Below are positions 9,333 through 18,299 of a DNA stretch of 64,000 bases, in pieces. Origin of the DNA: a bacterium A37T11. GTDB lineage: Bacteria; Bacteroidota; Bacteroidia; Sphingobacteriales; Sphingobacteriaceae. The notes under the pieces were generated by a model that was not told the origin of the DNA, did no database searches, and was given only the letters and a program-made list of their open reading frames with translations. Each line of letters begins with the position of its first letter. The first letter of the stretch is position 1. The stretch covers positions 50,657 through 114,656 of the forward strand of contig FOBR01000020.1 in the NCBI GenBank assembly GCA_900109895.1, in the 5' to 3' direction. Both the position numbers and the translations under genes were made by a program.

Positions 9333-10148
9333 TTAATAACGCACCATCTTCAGACTACCCAGATTTTCAATGGGATAATACCCTCGTGCGATACGTTCAT
9401 CCTCATCGCAGGCCTCCACATCCTGGGGCAGGGTATGTTGGCTATAGCGTGTCCAGGTATTGCAGTCCACCCAAAACTGCTGGGGTTGGGTAGAGGATAT
9501 TGGAATGAATCCGGTAGCTTTATATGAACTGCCATCGGACCAGGTCTTATCTAAATAGGTCATAATATCGCCGGGCGCAAAATCTCTGCTAAAATGCACT
9601 ATTAGTTTGCTGAGGCCACCCACAATTAACAGATCCGCACGATGGCAAAAACGAAGTAATTCGAAAGAACGGTAATTATCTGACTTGTCGTTCATGCGTC
9701 TCCCTCCGCTAAAAACGGCAACGGATACAAGTTCTCCATTAGTAAAGAGGCCATACCGGTATTTTCCAGGCAATGGGACGTGAAGGTGGTAATCTTGCTG
9801 GAACTCCATGGCCATTTTTTTGCTTATTCGGGCGGCAACAGTCTGACGGGCAGAAATCTTTTGACCTTTTCCAAACAAGGCGCTCAATCGGTGATTGATC
9901 TGTTTATTTTTGTTCTGGCATAGATCTTCATCCAAATGGATGATTCGTGTGGCCTTTAAAGAATCAGGTGGTGTCCAATGTTTCCGATGTAAAATTAACA
10001 AATAAAATACAAGGATTGTGGAATGTTGTTTAATGTTAACTAAGAAGACAGTAGGGCTAATCTCCTCAACCTGGCAACGAAAACCAACTATTTTTTCCAG
10101 TTGCTGCGTAAAATTTGACAATATGGGGGGAATTTGCCTTTTTATCAT
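9333..10148 (-). CDS. Unrecognised protein, conserved C-terminal GGxSKL block
   Basis: About 271 residues, cytoplasmic, no signal peptide. I do not recognise the N-terminal half. The C-terminal half has an ordered series: GKYRYGLFTNGELVSVAVFSG, then RSFELLRFCHR, then IVGGLSKLIVHF, then DIMTYLDKTWSDGSSYKATGF. This series resembles a module found in some phage and homing-endonuclease-associated proteins of unknown activity; that resemblance is from memory and needs a search. The start is set at 10148 (MIKRQI) because TAACTTTG (complement of 10152-10159) lies three bases before it; an upstream ATG at 10175 would place that element inside the gene. Confidence 0.6.
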   Translation of the reverse strand: MIKRQIPPILSNFTQQLEKIVGFRCQVEEISPTVFLVNIKQHSTILVFYLLILHRKHWTPPDSLKATRIIHLDEDLCQNKNKQINHRLSALFGKGQKISARQTVAARISKKMAMEFQQDYHLHVPLPGKYRYGLFTNGELVSVAVFSGGRRMNDKSDNYRSFELLRFCHRADLLIVGGLSKLIVHFSRDFAPGDIMTYLDKTWSDGSSYKATGFIPISSTQPQQFWVDCNTWTRYSQHTLPQDVEACDEDERIARGYYPIENLGSLKMVRY

Positions 10149-10225
10149 GTTCAAAGTTAGGAAAATTTTATACATGTCATAGATTCACAAAAAATGTCAG
10201 TATATTCGTAGACATAACGTGTGTG

Positions 10226-12013
10226 ATGAAAATATTGTTTAAAAAATACACAGCCTTTTTTTTGTTATTCCTTTTTGGAATCGTTTTTTCCTATGCTCAA
10301 CCGGGTGTTATTGCTAAATCTTCGGCCACTTCGGTGCTTCCAGTGCTGCTTAATAATGAACACGGTATCATTCCGCTAAAATCATTAAATACCCGCAAGA
10401 TCGCCTTATTGAATTTGCGGGCCGACACCAGCTTTTCCGTGTGGTTGGGAAAATATGCAAACATTCGGCCATTTAATAGTCTTACGGATACGGCGGCATT
10501 GGCTGATTTGGATGAGTCGCTGAAATTTTTTAATACGTTGGTTATTTCGTTGGATGCGTCACAATTGAATTCTTCGCTTATTCATTTTATACGCATGAAG
10601 GCTGTAGGTAGCGCGGTGATTGTTGCCGCCTTTGGCCCTTTAGATCAATTGGCCCTACTGGATGAGGTCTCGGTACCCATCATCTGGTGTTCTACGGATA
10701 CGAATGCAGGATCCCTTGAAACCGCAGAAATCATCTTCGGAGGGATTGCTGCTCAGTCTCGCTTAGCAAAAACCGTATCTCACCGATACCTGGCTGGCGG
10801 AGGATTTAGTACACAAAAAACGCGTATTGGTTATGGTGTTCCAAAAGATGTGGGTATTAATGGGTCTAAATTAACTTCTCGGATCGATGCGATAGCAGAG
10901 GAAGCAATTAAGGGGAAAGCGGCCCCGGGATGTGTGGTGATGGTTGTTAAAAATGGGGTGGTTATTTTTGAAAAAGCCTACGGGTATCATACCTACGGGC
11001 ACGACAGGCTTACCCGCACAGATGACCTTTTTGATTTGGCATCGGTCACTAAGATCACCGTTACGACACCCACAATTATGCGCTTGACAGAACAAGGCAG
11101 GGTGGATTTGAATAAAACGATGGGCTATTATTTGTTGCAGGCGCAGCATACCAATAAAAACAATGTAATATTACGAAATGTGATGCTGCATGAGGCAGGA
11201 TTTACGCCATTTATCCCTTTTTATAATGACTTGAAACCTGAGGACCACCGCAGCGACTCATCAGCAGCTTACCCGGTTAAGGTAGCTGACAGATATTATC
11301 TGCGCAAAGATTATTACGAAAAGATCATGTGGCCGGCCATGTTGCAATCGCCCATAACGCCACCCGGAAAATATGTGTACAGCGATTTGAGCATGTACGT
11401 GATGAAAGAAGTGGCCGAACATCAAACTTCTATCCCTATTCAACAATACATTCAGGAAGAATTTTACAAACCACTGGGCATGAAAACAGCCGGATACTTG
11501 CCCTTGCGACGATTTCCGAAAGATCGGATAGTCCCGACGGAAGATGACAAAACATTCAGGGGGTCGTTATTGCAGGGATATGTGCATGATCAGGGAGCCG
11601 CTATGGCTGGTGGGATAGCCGGGCATGCCGGCAATTTTGCTACCGCCAATGACCTTGCTATCTATGCTCAGCTGTTACTTAATAGAGGTACATATGGTGG
11701 TGAAAGCTACTTCAAGCCCGAAACCGTTGATTTATTTACCTCAAGGCAATCGGCCACCAGCCGAAGGGGTCTTGGTTTTGACCGGTGGGATCCGGATCCC
11801 GCTAAAGAATATCCTTCCAAACTGGCTTCACCAGCTACTTATGGCCATACTGGATATACCGGAACTTGTATATGGATAGATCCGCAAAATCAGCTAACCT
11901 ATATCTTCCTTTCTAACCGCGTTAACCCGGATGTAAGCCCTTTCCTCTCTAAACTAAATATAAGGCCAAGGATTGAGGACGCGATTTACGAAGCAATTAA
12001 AGAAGGATTGTAA
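10226..12013 (+). CDS. Exported serine hydrolase (beta-lactamase fold) with N-terminal GH3 C-domain remnant
   Basis: About 595 residues with a signal peptide (KKYTAFFLLFLFGIVFSYAQ). Residues 25-190 resemble the C-terminal alpha/beta domain of GH3 glycosidases (LLNNEHGIIPLKSLNTRKIA), but no GH3 catalytic barrel precedes it. Residues 240-590 form a class C beta-lactamase-like serine hydrolase: SVTK (Ser273, Lys276), YSD in GKYVYSDLSMYV, and a HTG in GHTGYTGTCIW. In many Bacteroidota the same three parts occur in one protein of about 1000 residues (GH3 barrel, GH3 C-domain, serine hydrolase) implicated in peptidoglycan recycling. This version appears to have lost the barrel. The in-frame region upstream of 10226 lacks a signal peptide, so the ATG at 10226 is preferred. 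Confidence 0.8.
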   Translation: MKILFKKYTAFFLLFLFGIVFSYAQPGVIAKSSATSVLPVLLNNEHGIIPLKSLNTRKIALLNLRADTSFSVWLGKYANIRPFNSLTDTAALADLDESLKFFNTLVISLDASQLNSSLIHFIRMKAVGSAVIVAAFGPLDQLALLDEVSVPIIWCSTDTNAGSLETAEIIFGGIAAQSRLAKTVSHRYLAGGGFSTQKTRIGYGVPKDVGINGSKLTSRIDAIAEEAIKGKAAPGCVVMVVKNGVVIFEKAYGYHTYGHDRLTRTDDLFDLASVTKITVTTPTIMRLTEQGRVDLNKTMGYYLLQAQHTNKNNVILRNVMLHEAGFTPFIPFYNDLKPEDHRSDSSAAYPVKVADRYYLRKDYYEKIMWPAMLQSPITPPGKYVYSDLSMYVMKEVAEHQTSIPIQQYIQEEFYKPLGMKTAGYLPLRRFPKDRIVPTEDDKTFRGSLLQGYVHDQGAAMAGGIAGHAGNFATANDLAIYAQLLLNRGTYGGESYFKPETVDLFTSRQSATSRRGLGFDRWDPDPAKEYPSKLASPATYGHTGYTGTCIWIDPQNQLTYIFLSNRVNPDVSPFLSKLNIRPRIEDAIYEAIKEGL

Positions 12014-12121
12014 AATTTCAGCCGTAGAGAAGTCTTTGTGATGAACCTTGACAAGGGTTTAACAATACTTTTAATATAATTTCCGTACTTTGCAGCCAGA
12101 GAGAGAACCCATATTGGTCTA

Positions 12122-13261
12122 ATGAAAATAGGAATTGTTTGTTATCCTACCTTTGGAGGTAGTGGTGTGGTGGCGACTGAACTGGGCAAGGCTTTGGCCG
12201 CTAATGGCCATCAGGTTCATTTTATTACGTATAGCCAGCCAGCCCGGCTTGATTTTTTTTCAGCCAACTTATTTTACCACGAAGTCACAATATCAAAATA
12301 CCCGCTATTTGATTTCCCACCCTATGAGGTAGCTTTGGCCAGTAAAATGGTGGAGGTGGCCCGCTTTGAAAAGCTGGATCTGCTGCATGTGCATTATGCC
12401 ATACCACATGCTTCTGCCGCACTGATGGCTAAACAGATTCTGGCTACTTATGGCATCAACATTCCCATCATCACCACCTTGCACGGTACGGATATTACAT
12501 TGGTGGGCAAAGACCCGAGCTATAACCCAGTGGTGACTTACTCCATCAACATGTCGGATGGTGTGACGGCTGTATCCCAAAACCTCAAAGACGACACCTA
12601 TAATCATTTTGACATAAAGAGGGACATTAGGGTGATCCCTAATTTTGTAGATTTTTCACGTTTTAGCTTACAGCCTCGTGAACATTTTAAGAAGGCGATC
12701 GCACCAGGGGATGAGCGTATCCTGATCCATACATCCAATTTTAGACGTGTAAAAAGAACGTCAGATGTGATCCGTATCTTCCAAAAGATTCAGGAAAAGA
12801 TCCCTTCCAAATTACTGATGGTAGGTGATGGGCCTGAGCGGGCAAATACGGAGCAGCTATGCCGTGACTTGGATTGTTGTATGGATGTGCGTTACTTGGG
12901 AAAACAGGACGCCATTGAAGAGATCCTCTCAGTTTCTGACCTATTCCTGATGCCGTCTGAATCTGAGAGCTTTGGCTTGGCAGCTTTGGAAGCTATGGCC
13001 TGTAAGGTTCCGGTCATTTCATCGAATGCGGGTGGCTTACCTGAGTTGAATGTGGATGGGGTGACAGGTTTCCTGGATGAAGTAGGTGATATTGACAATA
13101 TGGCGGCTCATGCTATTTATATATTGGAAGATAATGAACGCCTGGCAAAATTTAAACAAGCAGCGTTAGACCGAGCCAAAAATTTTGAGCTCAGCCTCAT
13201 CCTTCCACTCTATGAAGAGTATTATCAGGAAGTGATAGACCGGGTGGGCGTGATCAGCTAA
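12122..13261 (+). CDS. bshA: N-acetyl-alpha-D-glucosaminyl L-malate synthase
   Basis: A 379-residue GT4 glycosyltransferase with the BshA-specific N-terminus ([20 protein letters not shown]) and the early helix [15 protein letters not shown]. The GT4 donor-binding region is intact ([39 protein letters not shown]). It joins UDP-GlcNAc to L-malate in the first step of bacillithiol synthesis, the main low-molecular-weight thiol of many Firmicutes and Bacteroidota. No bshB or bshC is seen in the window. It is monocistronic, facing the convergent DUF2961 gene. Confidence 0.92.
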   Translation: MKIGIVCYPTFGGSGVVATELGKALAANGHQVHFITYSQPARLDFFSANLFYHEVTISKYPLFDFPPYEVALASKMVEVARFEKLDLLHVHYAIPHASAALMAKQILATYGINIPIITTLHGTDITLVGKDPSYNPVVTYSINMSDGVTAVSQNLKDDTYNHFDIKRDIRVIPNFVDFSRFSLQPREHFKKAIAPGDERILIHTSNFRRVKRTSDVIRIFQKIQEKIPSKLLMVGDGPERANTEQLCRDLDCCMDVRYLGKQDAIEEILSVSDLFLMPSESESFGLAALEAMACKVPVISSNAGGLPELNVDGVTGFLDEVGDIDNMAAHAIYILEDNERLAKFKQAALDRAKNFELSLILPLYEEYYQEVIDRVGVIS

Positions 13262-13277
13262 GATCCGCAGATCCCGG

Positions 13278-14447
13278 TTAATTTACTTCCAGATCATTTT
13301 TTGCAGGTAACTTGGGAAAAGGCGCATGTGGCTCACGCTGGTACCAAAACGCCACGGACATCATATCTGATTTTTGGGGCAAGTACCTTCCTTCACTTCG
13401 CCAGCCAAGGTCCTGAATGGTTACTTTCAGATCGGCCTCAAACCTAACCGGATCCATGATGTGCCAACGATACAGGCCAAAACGTTGTTGGGAGTTATAT
13501 AAACCGTCTGGTTTGATCACCTGATGCAATCCGGTATAAGGAGTGGAAAATGGCTGGTACTGATGAATTACTTTGTTTTCAAAATTGTATGAACCACAAA
13601 AATAATCTTCCGTACCCGTCCCAACGATGGTGGCATAGTCCTTATCGCCATCCATAAAGAATTTGACCTCCCCTTCTCCCCACCATCCTTTGTTATTTAC
13701 ACCAACACCTAAATAAGTGCCTACATAGTGTCCTTTGCCTTTTACACCATCAAGAATGGTATATAAAGATCCAACCGTTGGATTTGACCGGCGATATTGG
13801 GCATGCAGGTATGCTTCGTCTTCGCTTACTTCTGTTAAGGTATAATTGACCTGATAATACAAGTTCATGGGCTCAGAGTCTATGTTTTCTACCGTAATAC
13901 GGCACTTTTTCCGAAAAGGCATCTTCCAATAGCAATTGAAGGCGCTTCCCGGATTCACCGTAACTGCTATGGAATTCAATGGTGCATATTCATTCCATCC
14001 CATCCCAAAAAATGCCCCAACCGGCGACTCAATAGAGGGTGTTCGTTCATCATCCCAATAAAAGCGGATGATGGAATAACTCCAATTTCCAGCTGGTGTC
14101 ATCCACATCTGCTGGATGGCGCCAGGACCTTCCATCTCGGCTATGGTAAAAGTTTCGCCAGCATTGATCGTAATAAATGGATTGATTTTCCAACCTTTAC
14201 CCAATTCGCGTGCCGGGCCTGAAGCATTTGCCGCATTGCGTTGGTCTTTTTGCAAAACCGGATCAGCCATTCCCCCTTTTCCCTTGGCGCCAGAAAAATT
14301 TTCCGGGCTAATAGATCGGGTTTTTGCGTCCGACAATCTGGAAAGATTGCCCAAACTCATATCCAGGCCATTAAATTTATTTTTTTGCTGCGCATGACAA
14401 AACACTGCCGTCAACAAAAACACGATTCCTACAACAAGCTTTCTCAT
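13278..14447 (-). CDS. Exported DUF2961 protein (glycoside hydrolase family 172-like)
   Basis: A 389-residue secreted protein: a signal peptide (VGIVFLLTAVFCHAQQ) is followed by the DUF2961 core. Family hallmarks include an early MSLGNLSRL segment, AEMEGPGAIQQMW near residue 105, FYWDDERTPSIESPVGAFFG near 130, and GTGTEDYFCGSYNFE near 275. Characterised DUF2961 members are GH172 enzymes acting on fructan- or arabinan-type glycosides; the substrate here is unknown. It may share a transcript with the upstream DUF4369 gene, which ends about 30 bp before it. Confidence 0.85.
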   Translation of the reverse strand: MRKLVVGIVFLLTAVFCHAQQKNKFNGLDMSLGNLSRLSDAKTRSISPENFSGAKGKGGMADPVLQKDQRNAANASGPARELGKGWKINPFITINAGETFTIAEMEGPGAIQQMWMTPAGNWSYSIIRFYWDDERTPSIESPVGAFFGMGWNEYAPLNSIAVTVNPGSAFNCYWKMPFRKKCRITVENIDSEPMNLYYQVNYTLTEVSEDEAYLHAQYRRSNPTVGSLYTILDGVKGKGHYVGTYLGVGVNNKGWWGEGEVKFFMDGDKDYATIVGTGTEDYFCGSYNFENKVIHQYQPFSTPYTGLHQVIKPDGLYNSQQRFGLYRWHIMDPVRFEADLKVTIQDLGWRSEGRYLPQKSDMMSVAFWYQREPHAPFPKLPAKNDLEVN

Positions 14448-14480
14448 GGGTCTATTCTAATATTTTAAATATAAATTACC

Positions 14481-15173
14481 TTATCTATCATTTATTTGAG
14501 ACTTAACTCTATCAGACAATTGGTTGATGACGTAACTGACATCCTTTGCTTGGAAATTGTTATGCGCTGAGGTATAAATGGCATCCAAACTGACCACAGA
14601 ATCCGGGTGAGTTTGGGCAAATTGCTTGGTTATGCGCCAGTGTAACGCATCAATCGCGGCAAATTTTGGGCGATATACCGCATTAATCTGGCTGATATAT
14701 TCATCTGCTTCTACTGACAGTTTAGCATACCGTTCCATATCAGCCTGGTAGGCCTTTCCAAAAATTTTTAGTTGCTCGTAAATAGGAGCCAGTTGTCGTA
14801 CCAGTTGCTGATAACTGGCATTGATGGCACCGCCTGACACCTCCATGTGCCTTAGGGTGTCTGTACTGGTCATAAGGACGGTATCTGGCTCCAGGTAAAA
14901 TGACAGACAAAAACCTGCCTCGGCCTGTTTTAAATTTTTGCCTGTATAAAGATTCGCCATTCTGGGGCAACTAAGTGTCCCTGTAAACAGGAAACCTCCA
15001 TCGTGGATCTCAACAGAGTCTGTCAACAATTGTGATTTTTCGAAAGTAAGCAAATAAGCCCACTCCGGGATTTTCTGGATGGCCAACTGACCCTGTACTA
15101 CGTATACACCAGATTGCGGATATAAATAAAAAGGGCAGGCTAAAAGGGAAAGAAAAGTAAACGATTTTATCAT
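14481..15173 (-). CDS. Exported DUF4369 protein lacking a thioredoxin domain
   Basis: A 230-residue exported protein (signal peptide SFTFLSLLACPFYLYPQ). Residues 24-120 match the N-terminal DUF4369 beta-domain of Bacteroidota disulfide reductases (EIHDGGFLFTGTL; FYLEPDTVLM), followed by the helical linker ending in THPDSVVSLDAIY near residue 190. In full-length relatives a TlpA/AhpC thioredoxin domain with CxxC comes next. Here the gene stops and the roughly 30 bp to the next gene hold no such domain. It is either a stand-alone linker/DUF4369 protein or a truncated reductase. Function unknown. Confidence 0.7.
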   Translation of the reverse strand: MIKSFTFLSLLACPFYLYPQSGVYVVQGQLAIQKIPEWAYLLTFEKSQLLTDSVEIHDGGFLFTGTLSCPRMANLYTGKNLKQAEAGFCLSFYLEPDTVLMTSTDTLRHMEVSGGAINASYQQLVRQLAPIYEQLKIFGKAYQADMERYAKLSVEADEYISQINAVYRPKFAAIDALHWRITKQFAQTHPDSVVSLDAIYTSAHNNFQAKDVSYVINQLSDRVKSQINDR

Positions 15174-15408
15174 ATATGATCAGTTAATCTGTGTAAAAAA
15201 CCAAACCAATAAACCGTTAACAAATGGACATTAACGAAATGCTATGACAAACTTAGGTATTGTTACTGGATATTCAAAATGATTAAATGTCTAAAACAAA
15301 CAAAATATTCGGGAAGTACAATGCCTATTTGTAAACTCAAAGGAGACTTGGGTAAAAATAATAAAAACTCCGGTTTTGTTAAAAAAAACCCTTTCAGCCT
15401 TTTGAAAA

Positions 15409-15638
15409 TTACTGATTATCCCCTAACGAAATGATCTTCTCCAAATTATTAATAGCCAAAAATACTCCAATGGCAAAAAGTATAACTAAATATCTGAACT
15501 TGTATGTCTTTGTCTTCTTATTTTTATACAACTTTACCAATTCAACCGCCAGACTGACACTGATAGCGATAAAAAAATGAGACCGATGACTGAAAGTGAT
15601 AAAGACACTTGATAAGGAAGTTTTAATATATTTAACAT
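15409..15638 (-). pseudogene. Frameshifted small membrane protein gene (about 76 aa when restored)
   Basis: The minus-strand frame starts at the ATG at 15638 and reads MLNILKLPYQVSLSLSVIGL, then hits a T7 run (A7 on the plus strand at 15571-15577) and soon a stop. Adding one T opens a second frame, IAISVSLAVELVKLYKNKK, that continues to a TAA at 15409-15411. The joined product would have two hydrophobic spans around a basic loop. The 230-bp span becomes a clean 77 codons with that single base. It is either a sequencing or phase-variation slip in a homopolymer or a recent pseudogene. It sits directly downstream of the SusCD-linked lipoprotein genes. Confidence 0.6.
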
Positions 15639-15713
15639 GTTAATTCTATTAATTTTCATCAAACAATTATTACAAGCTGACGTTGCCAGCCTGTAATAAT
15701 TGATAGAACGTAA

Positions 15714-16976
15714 TTATTCTAACCGGATCCACTTATTTCCCCCATTCACACTAACTAATTCATAAGCGTTCACATCCGGATCGGGTTTAATTACGTAAAA
15801 GCCCTCTTCTTGACTAATTGTTTTAATAATATTTTGTAAGATTGAGATAGCGGAAGCTGGAGGTGAACCGGCAAAACCGATATATTCAAATAAAAGGTTA
15901 CCATTAGCTCCCACTGATGGAGTTATAGCAGGGTAATATGCTCCATAACCAGTTCCCAGCCAAAAGCGAAACGCGCCATAATCAGCATTAGAAAACTTCG
16001 GGATAAATACCATCGACGAAAAGCCTGGAATTGATTTAACGCCGTAACCATCGGTAACACCATCCACTGTAAACCCCGTATAACTTTCGGCAATTGTTCC
16101 TTGCGGTAGATGAGACAAGAAATACGAAGCCATCGTCTTATCATATTTTACGGGAGCAATTTCATTGCTGATCGACATGGCTGCACTATTGACGTCACCA
16201 GATATCTTGTTTAGAGACTCATCGTATTGCAAATTGTCCAATCCGGTTAAGCTAAGGCCGGGTAAACTCATTTCCTCCAAAAACTTAAGCGATGAGCGAT
16301 AGATGGTATAGTTAGACGACACTGTTTTAATAACTCCCGCATCTTCATATGACAGCGAAATGAGACTTCTATCACTATTGATCTGGATATCATAGCTCTT
16401 ATTTCCAACCGTCAACCGTTTAAAATATCTGGTCCAGCTTTTTACGGCTTCCATTGCTTTCCTAACTTTCAATAATGCTCCTGACCCATAAATGTCTGCT
16501 ACGGACTGATCTACACGAACCAAAGTGAGCTTGCTGCCATAGTTATCCCCTACCAGGGTCACCGTATCGGTACCAGCCGATTTAAATGTAAAAACTGAAT
16601 CCAGATTATTGGTGGTTTCCACAAAATTGCTAACAATAGAACCTTGCACAAAGGAAAGGGTTGGATTAGCCCTGATTACCCTTAAGAGAACCGGGACATC
16701 ACTTACTGTGGAAGCAGACTCCGTTATCGGAGCCGCAAATCGGGCCGTTTTGGCCCCTTTTTCAAAATCCAGATAACCTGTATAAATCCTCGAAGCATCT
16801 GCAGCTTCCCATTGAAATTCCCACCCTGCAGCCGATCCATATAAGTTGTCGGCATAACCTGTAAGTGCAGAGTCGGCATCCGGATAAGATTTTTCTAATT
16901 CAAAACTATCCAGGGAACTTTTTTTACAACTGGCAATAACCAATAATAAAAACCCAAAAATCAACATCTTTTTCAT
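15714..16976 (-). CDS. DUF4302-type lipoprotein (paralogue 2)
   Basis: A 420-residue lipoprotein: signal peptide with lipobox LLVIASC, then KKSSLDSFELEKSYPDADS. The N-terminal third has the DUF4302-like pattern of an early helix followed by AAGWEFQW and a beta-rich region (ASRIYTGYLDFEKG). It is similar in size, layout and C-terminus (NAYELVSVNGGNKWIRLE versus DPGVWIRFN) to its upstream neighbour, indicating a tandem duplication that has diverged. Location is predicted to be the outer membrane. Role unknown, presumably in capture or processing of the ligand of the adjacent SusCD pair. Confidence 0.7.
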   Translation of the reverse strand: MKKMLIFGFLLLVIASCKKSSLDSFELEKSYPDADSALTGYADNLYGSAAGWEFQWEAADASRIYTGYLDFEKGAKTARFAAPITESASTVSDVPVLLRVIRANPTLSFVQGSIVSNFVETTNNLDSVFTFKSAGTDTVTLVGDNYGSKLTLVRVDQSVADIYGSGALLKVRKAMEAVKSWTRYFKRLTVGNKSYDIQINSDRSLISLSYEDAGVIKTVSSNYTIYRSSLKFLEEMSLPGLSLTGLDNLQYDESLNKISGDVNSAAMSISNEIAPVKYDKTMASYFLSHLPQGTIAESYTGFTVDGVTDGYGVKSIPGFSSMVFIPKFSNADYGAFRFWLGTGYGAYYPAITPSVGANGNLLFEYIGFAGSPPASAISILQNIIKTISQEEGFYVIKPDPDVNAYELVSVNGGNKWIRLE

Positions 16977-16994
16977 TTCAACTATTTTAAAAAA

Positions 16995-18266
16995 TTAGTT
17001 AAACCTGATCCAAACTCCCGGATCAACCGTACTTACCAAATCATACTTATTTTTCCCCGTCTGAAAGACGTAATAACCATTAGCGTCGCCCCACAATGAC
17101 CTGAATTGGCTTATCTTAATGCTGACGTTTTGTGAAGGGCTGCTCCCTTGGTTGGAATACATCGGAGTGAAACGCATAATGCCGTTGGTATCGTCAATCT
17201 GCGTCAAATGGGCCGGGCCAAAAGGGGCGCTGTTGGAAAAATACATGAAAGTCACATCAGCATCGAGGTAATAACGTGCGATATACTTCATGCCCGTGTA
17301 GTTCGGGATGCTTTGCAATCCAAGCGCATCCTGTGTGCCATAAATCGCGAAACCTTTCAAAGTGGAATATTCATAGGGTTCTGTATACATACGCCTGGGA
17401 GCACCGGCATCAACAATAAGTGGCGCATCCGCCGCTTGGATCAGGGTAGCTGTGCCGGCTATACTAGTTGAAGCCTCTTCTTTGGTCACGTCTACCGAAA
17501 AATCAGTAAATTCGTGGAGTAATTTTCCTTCTGCATAAGCAAAAGGCTCCCGTAAGATAAAACCATTATCGGTGGAAGCATACTCCGTGCTGAATTGTTT
17601 GAAACCATTTTCATCCCAATAAAAACTGACGGTGTGCTGATCTGTGTTCAGGGTGATATTATAATTTTTGCCATCCAGTTCAATGGTCTTATAATAGTTC
17701 TCAAATAAATTGATCTTAGCAATCTCTTCTCCCTGATCATATACGTTGCTGATATACTGATCTCCTTGTTCTGCCGTTGCGCGCACCAGCAAAAGTTCAC
17801 TCTCGTTTAAGTTCCCTTTTAAATGCATGGTGTCAGCGCTGGCAGACAAAATGGAAAACTCAAAATCAGACCGTAATCCGTATCCCGTTTCGCCACCGCT
17901 CTTAGCAGGATCTGGATCAGCCAACTCGGATAGATACGTGTAGGAGTCAAAATAAAGCGATACAACTTGCGTAGCCTTGAGCCGATATGAACTCTCCTTG
18001 GCCTGTTTGGAGTAGCCCTCTTTCATATCTGCATAGGTCATCACCCGATTCTTATCGTCAAACTTAAACTTGAAGGTATAACCTCCGCCACCGCCAGGAT
18101 ATAAATAACCTATCCATCCATACTCAGCACTTTGCAGCTGATTCTGATACTTGGCAATTTCTTCCGCCAGCTTTTTATCAGGGCGTACTACATCGTCAAA
18201 GTTTTCTTTCTTGCTGCAGGCTATTGATATCAACAATAACCCAAAAACGATTAATATCTTATTCAT
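16995..18266 (-). CDS. DUF4302 lipoprotein (paralogue 1)
   Basis: A 423-residue lipoprotein with lipobox LLISIAC followed by SKKENFDD, an acidic stretch resembling the Bacteroidota surface-export signal. The DUF4302 hallmark AEYGWIGYLYPGGGGGYTFKF lies near residue 50, followed by RVMTYADM, a form typical of DUF4302 proteins encoded beside SusC/SusD. The C-terminus reads YYVFQTGKNKYDLVSTVDP. It is the fourth gene of the SusC-SusD-metallopeptidase-DUF4302 row, with 18-35 bp gaps, so co-transcription is likely. No catalytic motif is evident; a ligand-binding surface lipoprotein is a reasonable inference. Confidence 0.8.
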   Translation of the reverse strand: MNKILIVFGLLLISIACSKKENFDDVVRPDKKLAEEIAKYQNQLQSAEYGWIGYLYPGGGGGYTFKFKFDDKNRVMTYADMKEGYSKQAKESSYRLKATQVVSLYFDSYTYLSELADPDPAKSGGETGYGLRSDFEFSILSASADTMHLKGNLNESELLLVRATAEQGDQYISNVYDQGEEIAKINLFENYYKTIELDGKNYNITLNTDQHTVSFYWDENGFKQFSTEYASTDNGFILREPFAYAEGKLLHEFTDFSVDVTKEEASTSIAGTATLIQAADAPLIVDAGAPRRMYTEPYEYSTLKGFAIYGTQDALGLQSIPNYTGMKYIARYYLDADVTFMYFSNSAPFGPAHLTQIDDTNGIMRFTPMYSNQGSSPSQNVSIKISQFRSLWGDANGYYVFQTGKNKYDLVSTVDPGVWIRFN

Positions 18267-18299
18267 AACTATATTTCTGAGATAAAAGTTGGTTCACCA

